Source: Gavia stellata
Taxonomy: Eukaryota; Chordata; Aves; Gaviiformes; Gaviidae
Assembly (NCBI RefSeq): GCF_030936135.1
Contig: NC_082610.1
Span: 22,312,221-22,376,220 of the forward strand
Direction of reading: 5' to 3'
DNA length: 64,000 nt
A model generated the notes under the pieces. It did no database searches. It saw only the letters and a program-made list of their open reading frames with translations, and was not told the origin of the DNA. Positions within the stretch are counted from its first letter, which is position 1; every line of letters begins with the position of its first letter. Below, in pieces: positions 23,435-36,700 of the stretch. The position numbers and the translations under genes were made by a program.

Positions 23435-26400
23435 ATGACTTTTCCCTGCTGTTGCAGCCACCTTTCTCCAGGAGCGGTCCGGGTCCTGGAAAGGCTGGAG
23501 CCGCATCAAGCAGGCTGGGACATATTCAAGCACGTCACTGAGACCAACAGGCAGCAGCAAGAGCTGCAGAGGCAGCCGCCCTGGTAAGTACCTCCAAACA
23601 GGGAAGGTGCTTCCCCCGGCTGCAGGGCCAGCCCGGGGCGGGGAAGAGGGGACTTCTCTGACACTCCTCGTGAGACAGAAGCAGGTTTTGGAGCCTGGCG
23701 TTGGACTGGAGCTCCCTGACGAGGGAGAGGGGCTTGCTGGGCACCTGAATTGGCTTTTTGTGGGGGACCTGGCTGGAGAGAGAGGGATCCCTCTGATGGC
23801 TGGCTCTGCCCTTTCCAACCCAGAGTGAAGAAGATACTTTGTAATGCGTGCACCTGGTATTTAGACATAAAATTACAGTTAAAAACTGTCTCCACTAACT
23901 AACAGTAAGGATTACCACAAGGTCAAAGTCTAGGAAAATAGAAGAGAGTGCCAAAACTGTTTTAAGGCTGACCTGCCTCATTGTCATGTGAAACCCACAC
24001 CTCCTAGCTAGAAAACGTCCCCAACCCAAATAAGCCCCCTCCCCTCTGGGCATGCGTAGGGAATTGGAACTGTATCTGTAAGATGAAGTAAGAAAGGTAC
24101 TAACCAATAGTTAAGGGGTAGGAGCAGTAGGCGTAACTAACTTTGTCACCTGTTTTAAATCCCTGTCATGATTTCAGCCCGGGGTGCATGCTGGCTGGAG
24201 AGATCCCCCACGCACCCGGCGCCGAATGAAGTAATGCCTGCTCTTTAATAGACCAGTGTGAAGGGGTTTCATTCCCGATTTCGGTGACACTGGCACTGAG
24301 GGAGGGAGCAGGAGGGCGCCCGACCGGGGCTGGGCTGCAGCAGGGCTGGGCTGGGCACCCTCCGCCTGTTCGTGCTGCGAGGCCTCAGGGCGAGGGCCCG
24401 CGCCTTCCCCTGAGAAGGCCCAGCACGGCCCGCAGGGCGGGATGGGCCAGGAGCAGCTGTGCCCCGAGGGCCCAGACAGGCTGGGCTGGGGCCCCCCATC
24501 AGCGCTGATGTTCTGGGCTGAAAATGGGAAAATGGGGAATAACTGCCGTGCATGTTTACTGGAGGCTTGTGGCCTGATGCTCTCAGGCCCTGGGTGCCAG
24601 CGAGGCTTTCCAGATGGCTGAGTAACGCCGTGCGGATGTGAGCGGTGGCACAAACTGCTCCGGTGGCCTCGGGTCCCTGGAGGGGGACGTGGATCGGGGA
24701 CGGAGCTGGGAAGGGCTCTCGGGAGAAAGTCCTTGCTAGAACTGTTCGAGGACCATGAGTGAGTTCAAGTGATGGAGAATGGGGAAATCCTGCATTTCGG
24801 GGCCTGTGGGGATCCGCAGGGTGCTGCGTGTCTGGTCCCCGCCCCGCGGCGTGTCCCCAGCACGTGTCCCTGTGTCACAGCAGCCCTCTGTGAGGCGCCG
24901 TGCCCCGCACGGGTGTCACAATGGCCAGGCTCTATATCTTCCCAAGGGGCTGGTGCTGCCCCAGTTTCTCATGGCGTTCGCAGGAGGAGGACCCAGAGAG
25001 AGCAGTGCGTCCATCTGGGGGATCCTGCTGCCCTGAGGAGGATGAGAGCACTCAGAGGTGAGGGGGTGGTGGGAGGCTGGGGGCTGATGCCTGCTGGGGG
25101 CTGCGTCCCCGTCACCTCTCATCCTGCTGCCAGGCACCTCCGAGAGGGCTCTGGCTCCATCCTCTCCCTGCCCTCCGTGGGGCAGCTGGGGACTGCTCAA
25201 AGACGACCTGGCCCGGCCGACTCTTGTCGGGGCTGCCCAGCCCCAGCCCTCCCAGCGCCTCCTTGCAGGGCCCCATGTCCATGTCCCGCCCAGCTCGGGG
25301 CCCCCGTGCTGGACCTGCTCTAGCGCATTGCTGCCATTCTGTCACTGGGGAGCCCAGAATGGATCCAGTCCCCCAGTGTGGTATTCCCAGTGCGGTCTTC
25401 CCAGTGCCGCAGTGAGGGGAAGACTCCCTTCCCTCGTCCCAGTGACTGCCCTCTTGCCAGTACAGCCCAGCACGGGCTGTTAGTGCTGGGAGAGGCTGGG
25501 AAGATCCTCTCCCCTCCCTGGTGCAAAGCCCTGCAGCCAGCAAAACCATTTCTTTCTTTTCTTCCAGCTCTCTGCCCGTGCTTTGGTTCTCAGTCCAGAC
25601 CTGCACATCCTGAGGATGGAGGCAGGGCAAAGAAGGCTGTCCCTAAAGCCGTCACTACCTTTGTGGCTAGCGGGGCTTCTCTGCTAAAGCGGCTGCAAGA
25701 CCATGAGGTGAGACAAGGGGGCTCGAGGGCTCCCCTCCAAGCCCTTGACTTCCCCAGGTGCCGTGGCAGAGGGGGATCTCGCGTGATGGCACCTCTGCCC
25801 TCCTGCAGGCGCTTCGTCCCCAAGCGCCGATCCTGCCGCTCCAGCTGGACTAATGCCACTGCTCCCTCCCTCCTTTCCCTGGGAGCTTGCAGTGCTCTCC
25901 TGGACAAGGCAAAGCCTCGGGCATAAATCCCAGCATCTCTCCAGCACCTTTGCCCAAGTGCTCAAGGCCCCACCTTAGCTTTGGTTCCAGAACTGTCCCA
26001 GCGCCTGGGCTCCTGCCTGTGCGAGGGGAGCGACACTGTGCCCCAAGGTGCAGGGAGTTCATGGCTCCCCCTCCTCAGGGACTGGTCTCATTCCCACATC
26101 TTCCCCTTCCTCGCCTGGCACTGTCCGTCTGACCTCCACCATCCCCCATCCTCAGGAACGACTTCCTAGGCTCCCGCATGGCCTTTTACCCTGGTGGAAT
26201 CAACCTCCCTGTCTGGCTCTCTGGTAGTGTCAGAGGTGCCGTGGAAGATCTTGCCGTTCCCCGTGGCTGTCCTGACCGATGCCTGCAGCTCGTACCTCGT
26301 GCCCATGGCAGAGAGATGATTTGGGGGGCAGTAGGTCTCTCTCGTGGGTCCCTGGCAACGAGGGCAAAGCAAGTCCCATCACTCCCATGTGTGGTCTGTC

Positions 26401-27723
26401 CCCAGGGTGACCGAGTGGAGACATACTGGGAGCTGGAGAGCTTCTTGCAAGGAGACGATGGCAGTTTGCAGAGCGGTGTCGTGAACCGCCTGATAGCAGA
26501 GGTGTCCAGTGACATGCGAGCAGCCCAGGTGAGCTTGTTCTCTTTCAAGGCCGCCAAAGCAGCCTGCCTCTGGCCCTGGTTTTTGGGGAAATCCAGAGCA
26601 GCACAGAGATGTTCCTCAACTATTCAGACCCAGTGGAGGTCCGAAGGGGACTCCTTCTTATAGGGCATTTGAAGAGGAGATGCAGAGAGTAGTGCAGAGA
26701 GGTGGACGCGGGGCTGTTTCTAACTGAGCGAGAGCTGGGTTCAAGCTCACTTGAGGAACAGCCCTGGGAACTCAGCAGCCCCGTGGAGAGGCCCCAGGGG
26801 GTCCTTGAGTCTGTGACAGTTTGTTCCTGGCATCTCTGCAGAGAGGGAGAGAAGGCAGCAGCACAGGGCTGTGCTAGGGAAAAGCCTCCCTGGTCTCACC
26901 GGGGAGCTGCTCGCCTACCCCAGGGTACAAGAGGCAGCAGGCGCCCGGCCTGAGCAAACTGCCCCGTGGGGTGTTGCAGGGGAGACAGGGACATTCAGCC
27001 TGTCCGAGTGCCTCAGCCTTTTTCTCAGGAGTGTTTAACTTGTGGCACTTTTTCAGGGTGTGACAGATGATGTGAAGATGGCTGCTAGCGACGTCCTGGT
27101 GGCTCTGGCCCGCTCCCGCTTCCACTTTGTCATGTCTGAGCTCCAGAGCCACCTGAAGGCCATGGGGAAGGTCCCTGATGAGATCGTGCTCCTCACCTTG
27201 GGCAAAATGGCCCGCAGCTACGGTACGGCACCCTGGGCCTCTTGGTTTGGGTAGGGGTCTGTGATAACGGGGAGGAAGCACCCTCCCCCTTCCTGAAGGC
27301 TCTGTGTTGAACTGGGGGGCTATGAAGTCGCCATGCCTCCTTGCTCTGTGCCAGGGCTGGCCGGCAGCTGTGCCTTACTAGCCCAGTCCTGGTTCCTGGA
27401 GGGTGGGAACCCACTGGAGACAAACCTGCAGGGTCTCTGCCCCGCACTGTCCTCCCCATTTCCCTAAAGGGCTTTCCTGTGTCCCCCTTGGGGAAGGCAG
27501 CCCTCCCCACACCCTCTGGCATGTCCCGCATGGCCCAGCAGCCCCAGCCTTGCCAGGGATCGACCCCGGTCTCCCGTGTCTCTCACTGACCCTCTCGGTC
27601 CCTCTGTCCCTGCCTTCTCTGCAGCCCTGCGGTGCATCCCCTTCGTGGGAATGACGCTGCTTGCCCTGCGTGCCATGCTGAGCCAGGTGGGGAGTGGCCG
27701 GATCCTGCGCGCCGTCTGCAGTG
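23435..27723 (+). CDS. MROH-like gene, exons 1-6 (within the duplicated arm)
   Basis: Exons are 23435-23583, 24965-25057, 25599-25707, 26406-26528, 27057-27222 and 27625-27723. Exon 1 encodes a charged helical stretch including RVLERLEPHQAGWDIFKHV. Exon 2 is Glu- and Cys-rich. Exon 3 reads KKAVPKAVTTFVASGASLL. Exon 4 contains the family-like segment SGVVNRLIAEVSSDMRAAQ. Exon 5 has the HEAT-like GVTDDVKMAASDVLVALARS and ends in phase 1 at a GTACGG donor. Exon 6 reads LRCIPFVGMTLLALRAML. Exons 1-2 are supported only by phase, splice sites and composition; exons 3-6 by family resemblance as well. Confidence 0.75.
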
Positions 27724-30700
27724 GTGAGTGTCGGCTCCTTAGCTGGGGTCCCAGGGTCAGGGGCTGGGGTGGCCTTTGATGCCTCCATGTGATCCCAGAG
27801 GGAACATGGCAGGAGTCAGCCCACAGCGAGGTCAGGCCTTGGCGATCCCAAACCGCTGTGAGTGTGCAGAAGGAGCGGGAGAAGCCCCGGAGGTTTCTGT
27901 GGGCAGGACGCAACGGTGCTGCACAGGGGAACTCCTGGGTCCCTTCCCATGGCTTCTGTTCCCCTGTTTCCCCTGGGAAATACTGGAGGGGAACAGGCCA
28001 TTGAGGAGGAAAAGGATGGGGAGGAGGAGAGAAACAGTGGGGTGTTTGAAACCAGACACCTCAAGGGCACAGCTTGGCCTCAGATGCAGATCTGGTCCTG
28101 GGCTGAGCCCTGCCGAGCCTGGGACCGTCCTTAGAGCAGGCTTGGGTGAGGGTGCAAGGTACCGTCCCTGCTGCAGACTCTCATGTGCTGCCCTTCCCTT
28201 TCTCCTGGTGCAGTTCTGGAGCAATGGTCAAAAGGGGTCAATACGTACTTCAGCAGCCGGGAGCAATGCCCCTTCCCTCGCAACGGGGAAGCGCAGCTCT
28301 GTGAAGACATTTACCCAGTCTTCCGTTACGCGCTGGTAAATTGGCTGGGCTGCGAGGAAGAAGAGGTAAGAAGTGCTGCTTTCCACGCCTGGGGCCACAG
28401 CGGGGATGTCCACGTTGGTGGGTCTGTCTGTGGCTGGTGGGGTGCGAGCAGAGGGGTGAGGGGAGGGAGCGGTCTGAATGAGAAAGCATCCCAGGCCGGG
28501 AGCCTGCTGTCACTGTGCCTGGGGCTGGAGGCTCTCTGGCAGGAAGCAGCCGAGTCCTGGGGCCTTTCTGCAGGGAGGGCTGGGGTGCGAGCGTGGGGAA
28601 CTGCTCTCTCTCCTCTGGAGTGAGCCCTTCTGCTGCAGGGCAGAAGGGAAAGGGAAACCCCTCCCAGTGGGAAGGGCAGACTGGTGTGCAGGCGATGCTG
28701 AGTGCTAGGCAGACCTTCAGCCCTCCAAGCAGAGCCTCTCCCTTCCCTCTTCAGGACAAGCAGGCTGTGCTCAGGGCGGTGGCTGCCATGATGGAGGTCC
28801 TGCTGCGTGAGGAGCAGCACCGCGAGCATGCCTGGGAGCAGCTCCTCTGGCTGCTGCACCAATCTCAGGAGGTCCGAGACACCTCCCGGGTCAACAAGGT
28901 GAGGTGTTGCGCAGGGCCCGGCGTGGCTGCTGGGGTGGGTCTGCGCGAGTGCCACGAGGCACTGGGGAGCTGTGGGGTGCCAGGAGGAGCTGGGAAGGCC
29001 TTAGAGAAGGAACAGGGAGGGGGAGAGCAGAGGAGGCCTGAGACTTCCCCGCGCTCTTTGGGCAAGAAAAGAGAAATGCGGGGAGGGGCCAGAAGGGAGG
29101 CAAGAGTCCCCGGGGCTCGTCTTCTCAGGAAGGGAGGCATTGCCATCTCTGTAGGGCTCTGTGTGTGGGAAGAGCTTTGCCCTAATGCCCAGGGCCGTGT
29201 CCAGTCCCGTCCAGTGAGGGCTGAGGTCTGATGAGTGGGAAGTGCCGGGAAATGGAGTTGTCAACAGCGGGCTCTGTTCAGAGGAAAGAGACCTTGCCGA
29301 TGCTGCTCTGAGGGGAGGGCAAACAAGAAGCCCCATCCAGGAGGGTTTGTGGTTTTCCCTGGGAGCTGCTGTTAGGGACTCCCCTTCTCACAGATGTGCT
29401 GGATTTCTCCCTTCCCAGGTGCCTTTAAGTAGCTTTAGCCTCCGCTTCCTCCCCCGTTGTCTCACAGACCTTCCTGCAGGCCAGGAACATGGCAGGATTT
29501 GTGAGACAGGTGCCACGTAGGTTCTTAAGGCTGCAGGAGGCCTGATCCTGGCTGTTCGGAATGGGCCTGAGGGGCAGCCCTGTTCCCACAGTGATTTCCC
29601 TCTCAGCCAAGTCGCAGCAGGACTCTGGGAGAGGAGGGCAGAGAGCACCCTTTCTTTTCAGTCCCCCTCAATGCTGATGCAGATTTCTTTAAAACAGACC
29701 TTGTTCCCACAGCTCCCTGACGTGACCAAAGAGCCTGGCCTGGCTCCTAAGGCAGAACTTCCCCGCTGCATCGCGCTGCAGGGTAAGGAGAGGAGACTGG
29801 GCGATCCCCCGTCGTGCTGTGGCGGCTCTCTCCCTGTCCTCGGCAGTCAGAGGCAGCTGCCTGCTAGTGCAGAATGCGATTTCTTCCCTGCAGCACGAAT
29901 ATGCCCTGAGGAGACGGGCATGTTTCTGCACTCCCCGGAGAGCAGTGGGAGCAAGGCCGGTCGCGTGGCAGCCCTGGGCCTGCTGGGAGCGCTGGCCCAC
30001 TCTGACGGTCAGTGCCATGGGCCAGGGACAGAAGGCAGGGGTTGGGGCTGCTGGGCTGAGAGCAGGAACGGGCTGAAAGCGGTGCACCTGCACCCAAAAG
30101 GAGCTGCAAAGAGCGGGTCCCCCAGCCGAGCTGATGCCCTGCGACAGGGCTCGAGCTCTCCCCCGGCAGTTAGAAATGGTGGCACACCAGGGATGATGCT
30201 CCAAGCTCAGTAACACGGGCAGGCTGGTGGGTGGGCGGGTGGGCTGGTGCACAGGAGCTGCTTGTACCCATGCTGTTTCTCATGTGCTCTGTGTTACCAT
30301 ATTACCATAGCTTTCAGTCCCTATAAAACAGCTGTGCCTCTAGAAATGGAGTCGCTCTGGCTACGCCGCTGCCTCCTGTGAAGTCAGTGTCAGGCCCCGC
30401 TTTTCTGTCCCGTTGGTGTGCGAAAAACTTGGAAGCTTCTGCCATTGGGGCTCTGCCTCAATGCACACCTCTGCATATCTCTTCCAGCACCTGCAGTGAG
30501 AGAGAAGCTGCCCCAGGTGATGGAGGCCATGGGGTCAGTGTGCAACAACCCCAGTGCCCAGGTGAGCTGGTTTGGGAAGGGACAGTGCCACCAGGGGAGG
30601 CAGAGGAAGCCTTTCCCTCAGGGCAGAGCTGGGGTGCCTGGGGAAGTGCCAGCGCATTGCCCAGGCAGTGGGTGATGGCTCCTCCCCGGGGAGAGCTGGC

Positions 30701-33700
30701 AGAGTGGAGCGGGGAGGTCGCTGTGCTCTGTGGGGCAAATGCCCATCCAGCCTGGTGCTAAAGCCCAGCCCTGATGGCAGGAGCGAAAGCTTCTGCCGTG
30801 AGCTTGTCATCTCTCTGCGAGCCACAGAGGCTGCCCCCAAGCAAAGGCGGCTTCCCTTTGGGTTTTGAACAGGAGGACCGTAACCACGCTCTCCCCTGGC
30901 AGGTGCGGAGGGCAGTTCTGGAGTTCATCCGGGAGCTGCTCAGCTCCGGCTCCCAGAGCTGCTGGGCATGGGATGTGGTGGGGCACATCTTCAGCGAGTT
31001 CAGCCGGACCTCAGGCAGACTGGTAAGGGCAGAGTGGGACACCTGGGGCTTCCAGCGGTGCCTGGCCTGTGCTGAGAGCTTCTGCAGGCATCCTTGAGCA
31101 TGGAGAGCTCCACGCTGCAGGGCCATCAGCGCCGGCGCTGCCATTGGAATGACCTGCAAATGGCTGTTCCTCCTGTGTGTGTGTGCTGATGTTGGTGGAG
31201 ACGTCAGTGAATGATGAGGGTTTGCACCCGGGCGTGCCACCTGGGACTGTGGGGCTGCCTGCGCACCCCACAGGCTGAGCTGTGCCCACAGACACCTTCA
31301 GCAAAGCTGCCTTGCAAAGGGAGGGGTCTTCTAGGGACAGGACATCCTCCATCCTTAAGTGCTCACAGACAATCAGCAAAACACAGCCACTGCAGCCAGA
31401 TGGGCCTGGCTAGAGGATCTTTCTGTGGTGGTCTCATACTCTGGTCCTCCAAAGCATGCCCTGCCCATCCAATAGCAGTCTGGGGACCCGCATCCCTTCT
31501 GGCAAGGGGACAGGCCGTCTGGCAGTCCCTTTGGTGAGTGTTTCCAGCTGGGTGCCCAGGAGATGAAGGATGGGCATGGCTGAGCCTTTTGCTGACTTGC
31601 TGAGGATCTTCCCTCTGGCTAGAGCCTCCCTCCAACCAGGGGATCTGTGGGTGTTGCTTTGCTCCAGGGCTCGGGGAGGCTCTGCTTTGGGAGCAGGGCA
31701 AAGGAAAGAGCCAGGTTCTCCTCCACATCTGTCGGGCTGGGCGTGCTGCTGCCAGGGCTGGCATCGAGCACAGCCCTGCTGAAGGGCACGTTCCTCACCA
31801 TGGCACGACAGCAGCATTTGGGCCCTGGGGGACCGTGCAGACAAGCAGTGTCTCTTTCTGCTCCCAGGCTTCCTAGTCCTTCCCAGGGTCTGGGAAGTGG
31901 TTCCTGAGCTGGGTCTGGCCATTCTTGTCCTCCTTCTGGAGGTCAGTGCTCCTGGGAGGTTGGCGCAGGAGCACTGGTGAGGCCATGCCTGAGCCTTGTC
32001 GGTCAGGAGCTGAGAGTAACATGGGTTTTGCCAACTCTGTCTTACAGGTGGCAGGAGGCCTTTTTGCCTGGGTAACACCGGAGGAAGGAGCTCTTCGAGC
32101 CCTGTGTGTGGACATCCTGGGCTCGCTGGACGTCTCTCTGAGAGGGATGACCAAAGTAAGTCGCCCTGTGCCCTGCTGCTGTGGCCGCTTCTTGCCTTCA
32201 GGACATTTTTCTTCGTGCTTCCCCATGCTGTGAACCTCTCCCCTCACATGTGCTGAAGCACACAAGGCTCAGGGAAAAGCAGACCGTCACTTTTGTCTTT
32301 GAGCTGAATAGAAATGCTGATGTGGTGAATTGTCCGGTTCTTCTCTGCAGCTCCTGTGGCCGAGGTTGCTGCAGTATGTGGTGCCAGCGCAGTACAGCGG
32401 CATGCTGATCCCGCTCTCCCGCTGTCTCCGAGCCCTAGTTGAGAGACGGGAGAGTGCAGGGTGTGAAGAAGACGAGGAGGAGCCTGACGCCGTGGACTCC
32501 CAGGAGCAAGGTAGAAGCTAATGGTTTCAGCCAGGGGCTTGGCCAGTCTGTGTCTACATGCACCCTGCCAGCCCTCAGCAGAAGCCTGGGAGAACCAAAG
32601 GGCGGAGCCAGGCTCTGCTGCTGGGCACGAGGGGCTCTGCCCTGCATTGCCCCTTGCCCAGCGCAGAGGCCTGCCTCTCCTGCTCGCAGCACTCTCCTGG
32701 CGAGCTGGGGCTTGTTCCTGGCCATGCTGGAGCTGCCTTTGTCCCGTGCTGGGCAGCCCTAGGGATTTCTCCCGGGTCAATGCCATGGCAGCACAGCTGC
32801 TCTCAGCCCTGTGCGGGGCATCGGAGGCGCGATGGGCAGGGCATGGCAGGGGCTCGTTGGCTCACCCAGCCTTTCTTCCTCCCCACAGCCCGGCTGCCGG
32901 CTCCCCAGGCCCTGCTGGCTCGATTGCTGGTGAGTAGTGGGGCCCGGGGGAAAGAGCTTTTCTGGCCAGGGGTGGTGGGGGAGCCCAGGGCAGAGATGCT
33001 GTTGAGGCCAGTGCCGGGATCCCCCAAGGAGGAGGCAGTGTGCCTGAGACTGCCTGGGCCCGTCGGGTATCCCACTCCTTTCTTGGGGCTAGCAGCACCC
33101 CGGGTGCAGGAGCGGCATCGAGCTCCCTCCATCCCTCCATCCCTCCCTCCCTCCCGGGAAAAACTGCAGCTCTGGTGGCAGGAGTGACCCTTCTCTCCTG
33201 CCCTCGCCTAGGTGGTGGCAGCAGCTCCTCACAAGAGCGGCGAACGTGCCGTCGCTGCCTTGCAGCTGCTGCAGGCCCTGCATGGCAGGATACACCGAGC
33301 CTTGGGGGTGGTGTGGACTACCGAGATCCCCCTCCTGCTGCAGTACTTGGAAGGTAAAGTGCGGGTGGGGAGGGAGAGGCTGGGGGGAGGGAAGGGGGTC
33401 AGGAAAATGCAGCTTCCCAGCGTGATGGAGGAGAATTGTCCCCAGTTCCCCAGCACTTGCTCTGCAGCCTTTCCCCTTCCAGGGAGCCAAAGCTGAGGCT
33501 GGGGGCAGCCGTCCCCCAGTGTCGATTTGGCCCAGGGGATGGATGGGGTGTTGATGTCCTTTTGGAGGGCAGGTCTTGGCGGCACCCCCATGTCCTGGCC
33601 GGGACGGTGTTTGGGGGAGGGACAGGACTGGTGCTCCTGGAGGGGGTGCAGCCCCTGGCTTTGGAGAACCAAGTTGCCAGGCCAGGCCAGGTTTGCAGCA

Positions 33701-36700
33701 GCTGTCCTTGGCAATAGCCTGGGAGAAAAGCTGCAAATGGGCAGAAAGTGGTGGGTCATTAAGGAGAAAATGTGTGTTGCCAATGCACGCTGGCACGCAG
33801 TGGTCGGAGTTGTTCTGGGAGCTGCAGTCAAGCAGTGGGGATCTGTTGTGGACAGCACGTCCTTGCCCAGCTTGAATCAGTGGCCCTGACAAATGTTCCT
33901 GGGATCCCTCCTGTGTCTTTGGCCTCACAAGGGCTTTGGTGTAGGTACTTGTAGGCCCTTTCTAGTGTGATGGCCTGGGAATGGTGGGAGGTCTGACCGC
34001 AGAGGAGACCACAGGGCTCGTCTTTGGTGTGAGCTTAAATAGCAGCGAGGGCTTTTGCTTCCTCTTGCTTTCTAGGGAAAACCGAGAGGTCCCTGGACTC
34101 TGCAGAGTGGGAGCATCATGTGCTCAAGGTACAGCTTCCTTGGGGGGTGTCACAAATAGAGGGGGAGAAGAGGGAACAGACAAAGTTGTGGGAGGAAGCT
34201 CGGGGCTGCCTGTGTAGGCAGCAGGAGGTGGGGGCACCTCCTGAGTGCCCTGTGCCTCCCCCCACAGTGGGTGCCTGCCCGCTCAGAGGAGCTGCTGTCT
34301 GCGCACGTGCCACGGCTGATGGCTAATGCCCTCTATCGCTGTGGCACACGCCTTAGCACTGCCTCCTCCTCTATGTCTGGCATGCCGGGGGGCTCTCGCC
34401 TGAGGTGTTAGGAGAAGAGGGAGGCTGGTGAAAAGAGGGCTGGGTGGGGCAGGGGAAGAGTCTGCCATTCCCAGCAGTGTCCCGGGACATGCGAGCGTAG
34501 AAAGGATCCTGGCCAAGGGCAGGGGAACACTCGCTTCCTCTCTGTTCCCCACAGTTCCTGCGAGCGTCACTGGAGCCCATCGAGGACAGGGCCTGGACCA
34601 TGGGCCTGAGCCAGGAGCTGAGCCAGCAGCTGGGCAGCTCTGCCCCCGGCTCCTGGGAGAAGGTGTGTCTCCTGCCCCGCGCCAGGGCTGGGGCTCTGCC
34701 CACGCAGGCGCTTTTCATTGCTTCCCCTTCTCTTGCCCCCAAAATGCACCTCCCTGGGCTACTCCAGTGGCTGGCTACCACCAGGGGTGGTCGGGTCTGT
34801 CTGGGGCCAGACCTTTCCTGACAGGTCGGGCCATGAGCACATCTCGGACGTGGCCTCTTCTCTTGCAGCTTTTCCTGTACAAGGCCCTTGGAACAGTGCT
34901 GGCAGCTTGTCAGGATCTCAGACACGTCCAAGGGCAGGTGCTGAGGTTCCTGCAGGAGACAAGCTTTGTGCAGCTGTCTGAAGCCCAGGTGAGGTGATGT
35001 TCATGTCCTGCGCATCCCCTACCTGTTCCTGGGGGAGAGGCAGGGCTGCTCCAGACCTCGATTTCCCCCATGCTGCCATTTCCCCCTTGCCGCAATGTCC
35101 TGCCTGGCCATTGTTGCTGGCCATGGCCGAGTGCCTGGGCTGGAGCCAACTCCCTGTTTCTCTGTGGTTGCAGGGAATGATTTCTGTTGTGTCCCACACG
35201 GCTGAGAGCCACTTCCATCTGGTCTTGGACACGGTGACCATGTTCTCCGCTGCTTTCACCAGAGGCTGGTTTTATCGGACTTCCATGGGCTGGAAGGTGA
35301 AGGAGCCAGGGTTTCCCTGTTTGGCTTTCCTTTTTTGGCCTTCTTTCACTTCTACACCTGCAGCAGCCAAGTTGTGGCAGCTGCCTTTAGATAAGCATTC
35401 GTGTAAGAGCTAGCCGAGACCTCTGTTTCAGAGGGGACGTCCTGGCATTGGGGCCCCTGAGGTGTCTTTGGGGAGGAGGGGGTTTGACACCGGGTGGATC
35501 AGAGCCACCCAGCTGGGGCAGCTGCAGCGGTTGCTTGCTTGCAGCCACCTTGCCCCTGACTTAACTTCAGCAGGAGCTGGCGACAAGGGGGTGGGCACGG
35601 TGCGACACTCTGACCCTTCCCCAAAGCTGAGGGCCAAGAGCAGGAGCCTGGTGAAGTCTCGCTGGCTCTGCTCCCCACCTGGGGGCTGTGGGGAAGCCTT
35701 TCAGGGCAGGGCAGGGCCCTACAGAGAGAGCGGTGCAGCCTGGCCTGGGGAGGTGAGCAGAGTGGGCTCATCTGCACCCCTGACGCGCACGGGCTGCGCG
35801 TCTCTGAGCAGGACCGTGGCAGGCTATGTCAGATACCTTTCCACAGAAAGGTTCCAGGCAGCTCCTCGACCTCTCAAATCAGTGGTAAAAGAGCCAGCAG
35901 TGTGTGATGCTGGCTGCCCCTCGTCCCCATCCCCATGCGAGATCCCAAGCTGTGGGATGGGAACAACTTCTGGCCCTGGAGCTCGCAGCTCGAGGAGTGG
36001 CTTGGGAAGCTGCTGGGAGGTGCCCAGGGAAACAAGGAGCTGGTGAGGGTGCGGGGCAGGGCCTGCTGCAGGAGCCTGCCAAAGTCCCGGGGCTGACCTC
36101 TCGGGGCGTCTCTGTTGACACAGGTCCAGCGGTGGCAGAAGATGGAGAGCGCCCAGGCCATTCGTGCTGCTCTGATGCGCACCTACAGCGGCATTGCGCT
36201 GCGTGCCCCCAAGGAGCAGCTGCTCACCCGCGTGGATAAAGAAATCGTGGGCAACATCCTGCGGCTCTCCAGAGCTAAACAGAGGGTAGGAGCATGGGGC
36301 GCGCAGGGCAGGGATGCGCCAGGGCAGGGTGTCCCAGCTCCAGCCCCTTGGGGCTGGGGTGTACCGAGATGGTCAGTCTCTTTCTAAAGATCTCCCAAGG
36401 AAGGGTTTGTCCTCAACGTCCAGATCCAGCCCCCCATGGGTTTCCCCTGCCCATGCTCTTCTTCTACCTCTCAGCCCTTCAAAGAGTTGAAGGGGTGCTT
36501 TGCTGTCTTTGGCCTCAGGACTTGCAGCTCAAGCTCGCCCTGGTGCAGAGCATCACCGAGGTCAGCTGTGCCATCCAGGCTGTGGGCGACTGCGGCAGCT
36601 TTGAGCTGTCCTTAAAGCAGGAGGCAACGTGGACCTTGCTGGTGAGTGCCTGTAGCCGGGGCGGTCGCACGGGGGAGTTTTGGGCTGTGCCATCGGACTC

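Larger units (their letters stand above)
22814..27959 (+). repeat. Right arm of the inverted duplication
   Basis: This is the partner of 1-5149 in opposite orientation. It carries a CR1 3' end (22980-23243), the start of the complete MROH-like gene and its exons 1-6. The outer limit given here is only where the left partner leaves the window, so the real arm may extend further into the gene. The inner limit at 22814 falls exactly where a CR1 element is interrupted. Confidence 0.95.

Noticed and set aside
28326-28955. A 209-codon minus-strand frame across MROH exons 7-8
   Set aside because: It is a shadow of GC-rich coding sequence; the plus strand carries the family match and splice sites.
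35297-36123. An extra MROH exon between exons 20 and 21 (near 35.94-36.04 kb)
   Set aside because: The open stretch has no clean acceptor/donor pair in the needed phase, and exons 20 and 21 already join in phase.
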